NCBI GenBank assembly: GCA_947177105.1
Contig: CAMWTF010000014.1
Coordinates: 1 to 16,655 of the forward strand
Direction: 5' to 3'
Origin: an uncultured Lachnospiraceae bacterium
Lineage (GTDB): Bacteria > Bacillota > Clostridia > Lachnospirales > Lachnospiraceae
Length of the DNA: 16,655 nt
Part shown: positions 1 through 6,742 of the stretch, piece by piece
Numbering within the stretch: position 1 is the stretch's first letter
Layout: each line of letters begins with the position of its first letter
Position numbers and translations under genes: made by a program
The notes under the pieces: model-generated
What the model was told of the DNA's origin: nothing
The model's database searches: none
Seen by the model: the letters and a program-made list of their open reading frames with translations, nothing else

Positions 1-175
1 CTTTGAGCTACTCAGGGGCAGCCGGATAGAAGGCATGGTATGTTTCTGCTATCAGGATAAGAACGGTGTAAACCTGTACTTTTTCTATGAGGCGTTCAAC
101 CATCGGTTCCGCTGGTCAGAGTCCGATAAGAACTTCCTGCTGACGGCCAGCAAGCTTATGGCGAATGTGCTGTAG
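1..175 (+). CDS. C-terminal fragment of a rightward gene, GAF-like end
   Basis: An open frame enters at the left edge (first full codon at base 2) and stops at TAG 173-175, giving 57 residues with no start in the window. The fragment has aromatic-rich strands (VCFCYQDKNG, NLYFFYEAFNHRFRW) followed by a helix of the type SDKNFLLTASKLMANVL. A beta strand followed by a 'W-S-E-x-D-x-x-F-L' helix is how many GAF domains in signalling proteins end, including those tied to GGDEF or EAL output domains, so a GAF-containing sensor is my best guess. A terminator follows about 45 bases after the stop, so this gene is not part of the downstream operon. The reading frame is well supported; the family call is weak because only the tail is visible. 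Confidence 0.55.
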   Translation, partial: FELLRGSRIEGMVCFCYQDKNGVNLYFFYEAFNHRFRWSESDKNFLLTASKLMANVL

Positions 176-220
176 AGGGATCGGCAGGAAAATACATTAT
201 ATAACAATGAAGATATACGA

Positions 221-262
221 GAAAAAGCGCCATGGCTGCACAGACTGCCGCGGCGCTTTTTC
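221..262. terminator. Bidirectional intrinsic terminator between converging genes
   Basis: The arms GAAAAAGCGCC (221-231) and GGCGCTTTTTC (252-262) are perfect 11-base complements around a 20-base loop. The GC-rich core is flanked by an A-run on the left and a T-run on the right, so it can end transcription in both directions. It lies between the rightward gene ending at 175 and the leftward regulator ending at 287, where a shared terminator is expected. Confidence 0.88.
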
Positions 263-286
263 TATACACTTAAATGAGGGGAAAAA

Positions 287-1225
287 TCATTTGTCATTGT
301 ACACTTGCGCTTCGGGGAAATCATAGTAAGCCTTCACTTTGATATCCTGCTTATAATCTCCGAAATCTTCTCCGAACAATGTGAAGCCGCCGCAGTTGGC
401 TGTATCCTTGGGAACGGAAAAGGTCAGATTGATGGAACTATTGTAATCAATATGCAGTTCCTGGATTCTGGTGTCGGAGATCCGGTGGGTGCCATCAATG
501 AAGGTGCCGTCAGAATTGATAATCAGGGTTTTCAGAAGACCGTATTGATTCAGCAGCTCGGGCCACCAGTAGGGCGACAGGATACCCCTGCGGTTTCCGA
601 AGTCGCCCGGACTGACCCATTTCCCCAGCGGAATGCCGTTGATATCAAAATAGATATCGCTGGGGTAATCCTCATTGATCTCCGGGCATTCCGAGGATAC
701 CTCAAAAGAAATCTGAAGTTCCCGGAGGACCTGACCCGCATTCAGCCTGTTGGGCAGATTGTAGGTAATGCTGCCATAACCAAACCAGAGAATGCCGGCT
801 CTGAATCGCTCAGGATAGGAAAAAACCCTGGGTACGTCCAACTCCCCGATAATATTGGCGGCGGTTGCCAAGCCGCAGGTGGGGTGGATCTCGCAGGCTG
901 TATAGCAGCCTACGGCGATATCGTCCTGATAGCAGTGTCTGGGCTGGATCTGGGGGGCTATGTCCACTATTATGCGGGAATAAACCGGCTGAATGATCTT
1001 CATAATACCCCGTTTTCCCGAGGAAGTGCGTACAGTTACCAGGCCGGCGCTTTCCAGCTTGCCCACATGGAGGGAGATGGCGCTGTTGGTCAGCCCCAGT
1101 GCTTCAGCCAGATTATTCATACTCATTTCCTGTTCATAGATCAGTTCCATAATGCGCAGCCGCATAGGTGTGCTTAACGCCTTGAACACTTCCTCGGCTT
1201 CTTTTAACGAATGTAAATACAGCAT
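287..1225 (-). CDS. ArsR-type winged-helix regulator with large beta-rich C-terminal domain
   Basis: This 312-residue protein is probably the local regulator of the divergent glycan-uptake operon. Residues about 10-75 form an ArsR-type winged helix: FKALSTPMRLRIMELIY, then a recognition helix near LTNSAISLHVGKLESAGLV. Classical ArsR proteins have only about 100 residues; here some 215 extra residues follow. They include a cysteine cluster (C98, C107, C111, C117, the last within PTCGLA) and a beta-rich region with SPGDFGNRRG, PYWWPELLNQYGLLKT and FGEDFGDYKQDI. From memory these motifs mark a clostridial/Paenibacillus regulator family often found near carbohydrate genes, with no ligand known to me. 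The ATG at 1225 is preceded by AGGAG (complement of 1233-1237) at a 7-base spacing, and a sigma-A-like promoter lies further upstream. Binding of a sugar or oligosaccharide by the C-terminal domain is inference; metal binding by the cysteines is an alternative. Confidence 0.87.
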   Translation of the reverse strand: MLYLHSLKEAEEVFKALSTPMRLRIMELIYEQEMSMNNLAEALGLTNSAISLHVGKLESAGLVTVRTSSGKRGIMKIIQPVYSRIIVDIAPQIQPRHCYQDDIAVGCYTACEIHPTCGLATAANIIGELDVPRVFSYPERFRAGILWFGYGSITYNLPNRLNAGQVLRELQISFEVSSECPEINEDYPSDIYFDINGIPLGKWVSPGDFGNRRGILSPYWWPELLNQYGLLKTLIINSDGTFIDGTHRISDTRIQELHIDYNSSINLTFSVPKDTANCGGFTLFGEDFGDYKQDIKVKAYYDFPEAQVYNDK

Positions 1226-1293
1226 TCTGATACTCCTGTTTTAAGTTCTGCATATTCCCTGCCAGTACAATCTTGATGTCCAAAGGCCGATGG

Positions 1294-1303
1294 AGAATAT
1301 TCT
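1294..1303. promoter_or_regulatory. Candidate operator: perfect 10-base palindrome at regulator start site
   Basis: AGAATATTCT is a perfect 10-base palindrome located where transcription from the leftward promoter at 1310-1339 should begin. ArsR-type repressors usually bind short palindromes overlapping their own promoter, so autoregulation is plausible. A near copy, AGAATATTTT, lies at 1445-1454. Short AT-rich palindromes can occur by chance, so this is a candidate only. Confidence 0.4.
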
Positions 1304-1309
1304 GAATAG

Positions 1310-1339
1310 ATTATACCCACAAGGGAAAGATTTCGTCAA
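1310..1339 (-). promoter_or_regulatory. Sigma-A-like promoter for the ArsR-type regulator
   Basis: On the minus strand the -35 box TTGACG (complement of 1334-1339) is followed after 18 bases by a perfect TATAAT (complement of 1310-1315). The expected start site is near 1303, leaving a leader of about 77 bases before the ATG at 1225. Confidence 0.7.
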
Positions 1340-1668
1340 TATTAAACATTTAAGAAATGGCTGAAACAGATTGTCAGATTAATGTTGAGCTAATCAGAAA
1401 GCGTTATAGGTTCTGTTTAACTTATTAAGAAAATAACTGTCTACAGAATATTTTATCACATTATTTTCTATGCCCTCTTCGTGACATGTGTCGTGGCTGC
1501 CCCATAAAATCAGGCTTTTTTCGACATGGCCCAAGAAGAGCAAAAGGGCCGCAAATATGGATGATTCAGGCGGATTGAGCATCGGGCTGCGAAAAAGGTC
1601 TAAACAGCTTTGTGCAAATCCTACAAAAATGCCCTATCAAATTTCGTTATGCAAAGTAAAAATGTTTG
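1340..1668. other. Intergenic stretch between divergent promoters, no supported gene
   Basis: This AT-rich stretch lies between the two divergent promoters. Small open frames exist on both strands, but none has a ribosome binding site or a recognisable product. The only structure I can point to is an inverted repeat at 1428-1469 and an AGAATATTTT box at 1445-1454 inside it. It probably holds regulator sites or decayed sequence. Confidence 0.5.
1428..1469. repeat. Inverted repeat in the divergent control region
   Basis: AGAAAATAA (1428-1436) and TTATTTTCT (1461-1469) are perfect 9-base inverted copies separated by 24 bases, with their centres about 33 bases (three helical turns) apart. They lie some 200 bases upstream of the operon promoter. 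The arms are AT-rich, so chance is possible; a dimeric activator site is the alternative. Confidence 0.3.
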
Positions 1669-1697
1669 TTGACATATATAAGATAACATAGTATCTT
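1669..1697 (+). promoter_or_regulatory. Sigma-A-like promoter for the glycan-uptake operon
   Basis: A perfect -35 TTGACA (1669-1674) is followed by 17 bases and a -10 TATCTT (1692-1697, four of six matches), in an AT-rich setting. The expected start is near 1704, giving an unusually long leader of about 215 bases before the ATG at 1921. It is the best promoter seen upstream of the nine-gene operon. The imperfect -10 would suit a regulated promoter. Confidence 0.65.
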
Positions 1698-1712
1698 TAA
1701 AGTAAGATTAAG

Positions 1713-1726
1713 TGGAAACGTTAATA
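1713..1726 (+). promoter_or_regulatory. cre-like box (CcpA) just downstream of the operon start site
   Basis: TGGAAACGTTAATA matches 12 of 14 positions of the Firmicute cre consensus TGWAANCGNTNWCA. It lies about 10 bases downstream of the predicted start, where CcpA binding blocks transcription in many sugar operons. Carbon catabolite repression of a sugar-import operon is expected, but the central AACGTT could also be the site of another LacI-type repressor. Confidence 0.45.
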
Positions 1727-1907
1727 GTAAAGCTAAAACTTAAACAAAGGCATAAAAACAGTCCCGAAGGGCAATAAATGAACCGAATACTTAAATAAAT
1801 GGTGAAACAATTGCAGATCGGCATGGTGCAAGATGTATGCTGCATCGTGAAGCAAAAGCAGATTTTTCGTCAATATGTATATTCAGCCTATCAGCGACTA
1901 TCAATAT

Positions 1908-1914
1908 AAGGAGG
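1908..1914 (+). promoter_or_regulatory. Ribosome binding site that sets the first operon start at 1921
   Basis: AAGGAGG (1908-1914) lies six bases before the ATG at 1921. The frame stays open upstream to an ATG at 1837, but that start has no comparable site and would put a non-signal leader before the signal peptide. Confidence 0.9.
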
Positions 1915-1920
1915 TTCCGT

Positions 1921-4896
1921 ATGGCACGGAAAAGAAAAAAAGTTGTAGCGGCAGTGCTGACAGCCAGCATGGTCAGCCAGATCTTTTTCGGAGAAGCTGC
2001 AGTCGGTGTGGTAGAAGCAGAGACATCCGACAGCACGGAAAACCAGCAGCAGTCGGAAGAGTCGTTCAGTATTGAGCGGCTTACTTCCAACTACACCATT
2101 GTCAGTGCGGGGTACACGGCGGCGGCGTACAAAGGAGACCCTGTGCTCTGGCAGATGGACAAAGTTTTAAGCAGCGGCGACACCGGATATCTGGCAGAAA
2201 ACAATTACGGGTACGAAAACGGCGTGGTGGATGTTAGGAGCGGTGATTCCTTCCACATGACCGTGACAGTGCCGGAGACAGCGCTCTATTGGATAGGATT
2301 TGACTATCTGTCTTATGACCAGTCTATTCTTCCCATAGAACTGGCGCTGAAGATTGACGGGGATTACCCCTTTTATGAGAGCAGGAACCTGTCCTTTGAG
2401 ACCACATGGGCCTCTCAGGAAGAGATCTCTCATGACCGCTATGGAAATGAGATCGTAGCGCTGCCTGACAAACTGATCCAGTGGGAGAATAAATATCTGT
2501 CCGACGCCAGCTATCGGCGCTCCGCTCCTCTGTGTGTGGAGTTGGAACAGGGTACCCATGAGTTGGAGATCACAGTCAGCGAGGGTCAGTTCCTTCTGGG
2601 AAACCTCAGTCTGGAAGCTCCCAGGGAAGTGCCGGAGTACACCGGCTCAGAGAAAGCGCCGGGAGAGGCGCTGATCCCCATCGAGGCAGAGAATTTTTAC
2701 TTAAGGAATGATTCCGCCATTCACGCCATAGGCGAGTACGACACGGCGGTGAATCCCCTGTCAGCCAAGGATACAGTGCTCAACACGGTGGACAGCGACT
2801 CCTTTAAGACCGCGGGGCAGACGATTACATATGAGTTTTATGTGGAGCAGCCCGGGTATTATTACCTGGCCATGAACTATAAACAGTCTGATAAGAGTGA
2901 CTTCCCAGTGTTCCTTGATTTTCGTATAGACGGGGAAATTCCCAACCAGGCGTTCCAGAACTGGCAGGCGAAGTACATCACCAAGTATACCACCACCACT
3001 CTCAAGGACGGGGAAGGCAACAATTTAAGCGTTTATCTGGATCAGGGCCACCATACGCTATCCATTACCATCAGCATAGACAATCTGCTGTATGTGTTGG
3101 AGCAGGTGGATCAGATTATGAACGGCATCAACGATCTGTCCTTGGAAGTCACCAAAGTGGCAGGTACCAACAAGGACAAGTACAGAGATCTGAGACTGAC
3201 CAGATACATACCGGATGTGCAGGAGAGACTGTACGGATGGGTGGATCAGCTGTATGAACTGGCCGAGATGGCAACCCAGTACGTGGAGGAGGACGATCCG
3301 GAGGATGTGGCGGCCTTCGCCTATCTGATCATTGCCGCGAAGCAGTTGAAGAGCCTGGGTGACGAACCCAACGAACTGATCTACCGTGTGGCGGAGCTTT
3401 CCACCAGCGTAAACTCCATCAACACCCAGATTGCGAACTTTATAGACCTGATCAATGACAACAACCTTTCCATTGACAGGATTTATCTGTACCAGGAGGA
3501 CGCAAAGCTTCCCCGCAAGCTGAACGTGTTCCAGGGTATGGGTCTTTCCGTGCAGAGATTTGTTAATTCTTTCTTCGGGACCTCCTACTCCGCCAGCAAT
3601 ACCGACAAGGATCATCTGCAGGTATGGGTGAACAGACCCAGGCAGTACGTAGAGATCATGCAGAAGATGATTGACGAGCAATTTACCGCGCAGACCGGCA
3701 TCGAAGTGGATCTGTCTTTGATGACGGACGCCAATAAGCTGGTGCTGTCCAATGCCTCCGGAGACACTCCGGATATTGCCACGGGCATCAACTATTCCGT
3801 TCCCTTCGAGCTTGGCATCCGGGGCGCGCTGGTGGATCTGACCAAGTTTGACAATTACAGGGAAGTGTTCGGCAGGTACAGCAAAGGTCTGGTGCTTTCT
3901 TCCGTTATCGACGACGGCCTCTATTCCCTGCCCGAGACCATGAATTTTTATATCATGTTCTATCGGTCGGATATTCTGGAAAAGCTGGGGCTGGACGCGC
4001 CGGACACCATGGAAGACCTGATCGCCATGCTGCCCGATCTGCAGATGAGAGGTCTGAATGTGTATTACCCCACGGCATCCATGCTGGTACTGCGTAACTT
4101 CCATGGCACTACGCCCATGATCTTCCAGCACGGCGGCAGCCTGTACGGGGAGACAGCCCTGGAGCTTGAGGTAAACAGCGAGTCCTCTGTAGAGGGAATC
4201 ACGGCCCTGACGGAATTGTTTACCCTCTATAATCTGCCGGTGGATGTGCCCAATTTCTACCAGCACTTCAGAAATGGCGACCTGCCTATCGGGATAGCGG
4301 ATTTTAATTCCTATAACCTGATCCTCAACGCGGCTCCCGAGATTGCCAACTCATGGGAAATCGGCCTTGTGCCCGGCGTACAGGACCCGGATACGGGAGA
4401 GATTTACCGGTATATGTCCGGTGGTGCGGAGAGTACGGTGATGTTTGCGTCCAATGAAGAGAGAGAGCAGCAGGCTTGGCAGTTTATGGAATGGTGGTCC
4501 AGCGCGGAGGTGCAGGCGGAGTTCGGACAGATGCTTCAGATCATGTACGGCGACGAGTATATCTGGCCCACCGCGAACCTGGAAGCCTTCGGAAACCTTC
4601 CTTATCCTACCGCTCACAAGGATATCATCATGGAGCAGGCCGAAAATATCCTGGAGGCGCCCAGACTGCCGGCAAGCTACATGCTGGAGCGTGAACTCAG
4701 CAATGCCTTCAACGATATTGTCGTCCATGGCGATACCCTGAGGACCCGGATCGATGAACTGGTCAAGACCGTGAACCGGGAAACTGCCAGAAAGCTGGAA
4801 GAACTGGGCTATATCGACGGATCGGGAAATGTACAGCAAGCATACATTGTTCCTTCGGTGGATGTGGTAGATCGGATCTTTGAGGAGAAGAATTGA
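1921..4896 (+). CDS. Large secreted ABC solute-binding protein with N-terminal CBM-like domains
   Basis: This 991-residue extracellular protein probably captures a carbohydrate for the permeases that follow. Residues 1-33 form a basic start plus hydrophobic segment (signal peptide or membrane anchor) without a lipobox cysteine. Residues about 55-235 and 250-410 look like two beta-sandwiches: the second opens with IPIEAENFYL, typical of CBM6/CBM35-like modules, and both end in a motif of the type 'Q-G-x-H-x-L-x-I-T'. A helical stretch (about 420-520) precedes a family 1 solute-binding fold (about 565-985) with VWVNRPRQYVEIMQKMIDEQF, GDTPDIATG, YSLPETMNFYIMFYRSDIL and QAWQFMEWWSSAEVQAEFG. Usual binding proteins have 400-550 residues, so this is about twice as long. 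It is the first operon gene, 33 bases before a MalF-type permease. The binding-protein call is firm; carbohydrate binding by the N-terminal half is inferred from shape. Confidence 0.9.
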   Translation: MARKRKKVVAAVLTASMVSQIFFGEAAVGVVEAETSDSTENQQQSEESFSIERLTSNYTIVSAGYTAAAYKGDPVLWQMDKVLSSGDTGYLAENNYGYENGVVDVRSGDSFHMTVTVPETALYWIGFDYLSYDQSILPIELALKIDGDYPFYESRNLSFETTWASQEEISHDRYGNEIVALPDKLIQWENKYLSDASYRRSAPLCVELEQGTHELEITVSEGQFLLGNLSLEAPREVPEYTGSEKAPGEALIPIEAENFYLRNDSAIHAIGEYDTAVNPLSAKDTVLNTVDSDSFKTAGQTITYEFYVEQPGYYYLAMNYKQSDKSDFPVFLDFRIDGEIPNQAFQNWQAKYITKYTTTTLKDGEGNNLSVYLDQGHHTLSITISIDNLLYVLEQVDQIMNGINDLSLEVTKVAGTNKDKYRDLRLTRYIPDVQERLYGWVDQLYELAEMATQYVEEDDPEDVAAFAYLIIAAKQLKSLGDEPNELIYRVAELSTSVNSINTQIANFIDLINDNNLSIDRIYLYQEDAKLPRKLNVFQGMGLSVQRFVNSFFGTSYSASNTDKDHLQVWVNRPRQYVEIMQKMIDEQFTAQTGIEVDLSLMTDANKLVLSNASGDTPDIATGINYSVPFELGIRGALVDLTKFDNYREVFGRYSKGLVLSSVIDDGLYSLPETMNFYIMFYRSDILEKLGLDAPDTMEDLIAMLPDLQMRGLNVYYPTASMLVLRNFHGTTPMIFQHGGSLYGETALELEVNSESSVEGITALTELFTLYNLPVDVPNFYQHFRNGDLPIGIADFNSYNLILNAAPEIANSWEIGLVPGVQDPDTGEIYRYMSGGAESTVMFASNEEREQQAWQFMEWWSSAEVQAEFGQMLQIMYGDEYIWPTANLEAFGNLPYPTAHKDIIMEQAENILEAPRLPASYMLERELSNAFNDIVVHGDTLRTRIDELVKTVNRETARKLEELGYIDGSGNVQQAYIVPSVDVVDRIFEEKN

Positions 4897-4929
4897 GTGC
4901 TGCTAGAAGCGGCAGATTGAGAGGTAGCA

Positions 4930-5835
4930 ATGAGTAAGAGAACCAAAATAAGCAGAAGGGAGAATTCCAATAAAGCGGGATATTTGTTTGCGGCTCCCTA
5001 TGCCTTGCTGTTTACCATATTCATATTGACCCCGGTAATCCTGGCAATCGTTCTTTCGTTTACCAACTTTAACACCATACAGTTTCCCCAGTTTGTGGGA
5101 TTTTTGAACTATATCAATTTGATTACCGGCGATGAAGTGTTCATGCAGTACGTTCTGCCGAACACCGTTACATATGCGCTGATTGTAGGCGTGGGCGGCT
5201 ATGTGCTGGCTTTCCTGATGGCCTGGGCGCTGGCCAACCTGCCCAGAGTTCCCCGGACCGTATGCGCCCTGATCCTGTATTCACCCACCATGACCACCGG
5301 TGTAGCCATGACGGTGCTGTGGAAGATCATGTTTACAGGTGACCAGACGGGATATCTCAACAGCTGGCTGATGGAGCTGGGTGTCATCAACGAGCCCATC
5401 ATCTGGCTGGTGAGCGCCGACTACCTGCTTCCCATCGTTATCATCATAGGATTGTGGAGCAGCATGGGCGTGGGCTTTCTGTCCATTCTGGCAGGTATCC
5501 TGAACACGGATGAATCCCTGTATGAGGCGGCGGCCATTGACGGTGTGAAAAACAGATTTCAGGAGATGTTTTATGTGACGATCCCCAGTATGAAACCCCA
5601 GATGCTGTTCGCGGCCGTTATGCAGATCGTGGGAGCGTTCCAGAACGGACAGATCGCGTCCATGCTGGCCGGCAATCCCACCCCGGGCTATGCGGCTCAG
5701 CTGATCGTCAACCATATCGAGGATTACGGTTTTATCCGCTACGAGATGGGTTACGCTGCGGCGGTATCCGTAGCTCTGTTGCTGATCGTACAGGTGTTTT
5801 CCAAGATCTCCACGAAACTGTTTGGAGAGGATTAG
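4930..5835 (+). CDS. Sugar ABC transporter permease, MalF/LplB type (first pair)
   Basis: This 301-residue integral membrane protein is one half of a carbohydrate import channel (binding-protein-dependent transport inner membrane family). It shows AGYLFAAPYALLFTIFILTP near the start, about six hydrophobic segments, and the cytoplasmic EAA loop beginning at E199 (EAAAIDGVKNRFQEMFYVTI) that docks with the ATPase. A GAGAGG ribosome binding site precedes the ATG at 4930. It follows the large binding protein by 33 bases and its stop codon lies within the ribosome binding site of the next permease, so the two are expected to be made together as a heterodimer. The substrate is not evident from sequence. 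Confidence 0.93.
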   Translation: MSKRTKISRRENSNKAGYLFAAPYALLFTIFILTPVILAIVLSFTNFNTIQFPQFVGFLNYINLITGDEVFMQYVLPNTVTYALIVGVGGYVLAFLMAWALANLPRVPRTVCALILYSPTMTTGVAMTVLWKIMFTGDQTGYLNSWLMELGVINEPIIWLVSADYLLPIVIIIGLWSSMGVGFLSILAGILNTDESLYEAAAIDGVKNRFQEMFYVTIPSMKPQMLFAAVMQIVGAFQNGQIASMLAGNPTPGYAAQLIVNHIEDYGFIRYEMGYAAAVSVALLLIVQVFSKISTKLFGED

Positions 5836-5847
5836 GAGGCGTAAAAG

Positions 5848-6720
5848 ATGGCTTATAAAGGACATAAAATCAACCCAAATAAATTTGAGGTGGGGCAGAT
5901 CAAGATTTTCCTGCTGGTGCTTCCCCTGGTAATCCTCACGGGTCTGCCGATTGTGTTCATCATATTCCATGCGTTTAAGCCCATGGAAGAACTGTTCGCG
6001 TTCCCCCCCAAGTTTATTACCACAAATCCCACGCTGGATAATTTCAGAAAACTGTTCAAGGCGTCCAGGACTGCGGGAATCCCGCTTTCCAAGTATGTGT
6101 TCAACAGCCTTCTGATCACGGTGTCGGTAGTGTTTTTATCCCTGTTCTTCTCCACGGCGGCCTCCTATGCGCTGTCCAAGCTGAAATTCAAGGGAAGAAA
6201 CATGATGATGCAGATCAATCAGTTCGCGCTCATGTTCGTCCCGGTGGCTGTGATGATTCCCCGCTATCTGGTGGTCAACACTATGGGACTTACCAACACC
6301 TATTGGGCTCATATCCTGCCGCTGATACCGCTGCCTGTGGCGCTGTTTCTGATCAAGCAGTTTGTGGATCAGGTACCGCAATCCCTGATTGAGGCGGCGT
6401 ACATGGACGGGGCCACGGAGATCCATATCTACTTTAAGGTGGTTCTGCCCTTGATCAAACCGGCTATAGCCACGGCGGCCATCCTGGTGTTTCAGCAGGT
6501 GTGGACCAACATGGAAGCTTCCAACTACTATGTAAACGATGAGGGGCTCAAATCCCTTGCCTTTTATATGAATACCCTGAGCAGCGGCACAGGCAATACG
6601 GTAGCCGGCCAGGGAGTGGCTGCAGCCGCGTCGCTGATTATGTTTGTACCCAATCTGGTATTGTTCTGCATTTTGCAGAAGAACGTTATGAATACCATGG
6701 CACATTCCGGTATCAAGTAG
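5848..6720 (+). CDS. Sugar ABC transporter permease, MalG/YtcP type (first pair)
   Basis: This 290-residue membrane protein is the partner of the permease just upstream. It has an N-terminal membrane segment (about 20-41), a periplasm-side-like loop with FPPKFITTNPTLDNFRKLF, the MalG-type helix FNSLLITVSVVFLSLFFSTAASYALSK, and an EAA loop from E182 (EAAYMDGATEIHIYFKVVLP). TAGGAGG at 5833-5839 overlaps the upstream stop codon and lies 8 bases before the ATG, suggesting translational coupling. Length and motifs match the carbohydrate uptake (CUT1) class. Confidence 0.93.
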   Translation: MAYKGHKINPNKFEVGQIKIFLLVLPLVILTGLPIVFIIFHAFKPMEELFAFPPKFITTNPTLDNFRKLFKASRTAGIPLSKYVFNSLLITVSVVFLSLFFSTAASYALSKLKFKGRNMMMQINQFALMFVPVAVMIPRYLVVNTMGLTNTYWAHILPLIPLPVALFLIKQFVDQVPQSLIEAAYMDGATEIHIYFKVVLPLIKPAIATAAILVFQQVWTNMEASNYYVNDEGLKSLAFYMNTLSSGTGNTVAGQGVAAAASLIMFVPNLVLFCILQKNVMNTMAHSGIK

Positions 6721-6742
6721 AAATGAGAGGGTGAAGGAATTG

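Noticed and set aside
305..1177. 290-codon rightward open frame opposite the ArsR-type regulator
   Set aside because: The leftward gene has a clear winged helix, promoter and ribosome binding site; the opposite frame has none of these.
1488..1691. 67-codon open frame in the divergent intergenic region
   Set aside because: It has no ribosome binding site or recognisable motif and runs into the operon -35 box.
1837..1920. Upstream ATG start for the large binding protein
   Set aside because: There is no ribosome binding site before it, while AAGGAGG fits the ATG at 1921, which also begins directly with a proper signal peptide.
4898..4914. Small hairpin (TGCTGC/GCGGCA) between the large binding protein and the first permease
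   Set aside because: It is only six pairs with one wobble and no U-run, too weak to call a terminator; at most it slightly affects translation of the next gene.
6731..6742. GTG start four codons upstream for the NHL-Yip1 protein
   Set aside because: The only possible site, GAGAGG, touches the GTG with no spacing. The ATG at 6743 has GAAGGA four bases before it. The difference is only four residues and does not affect function calls.
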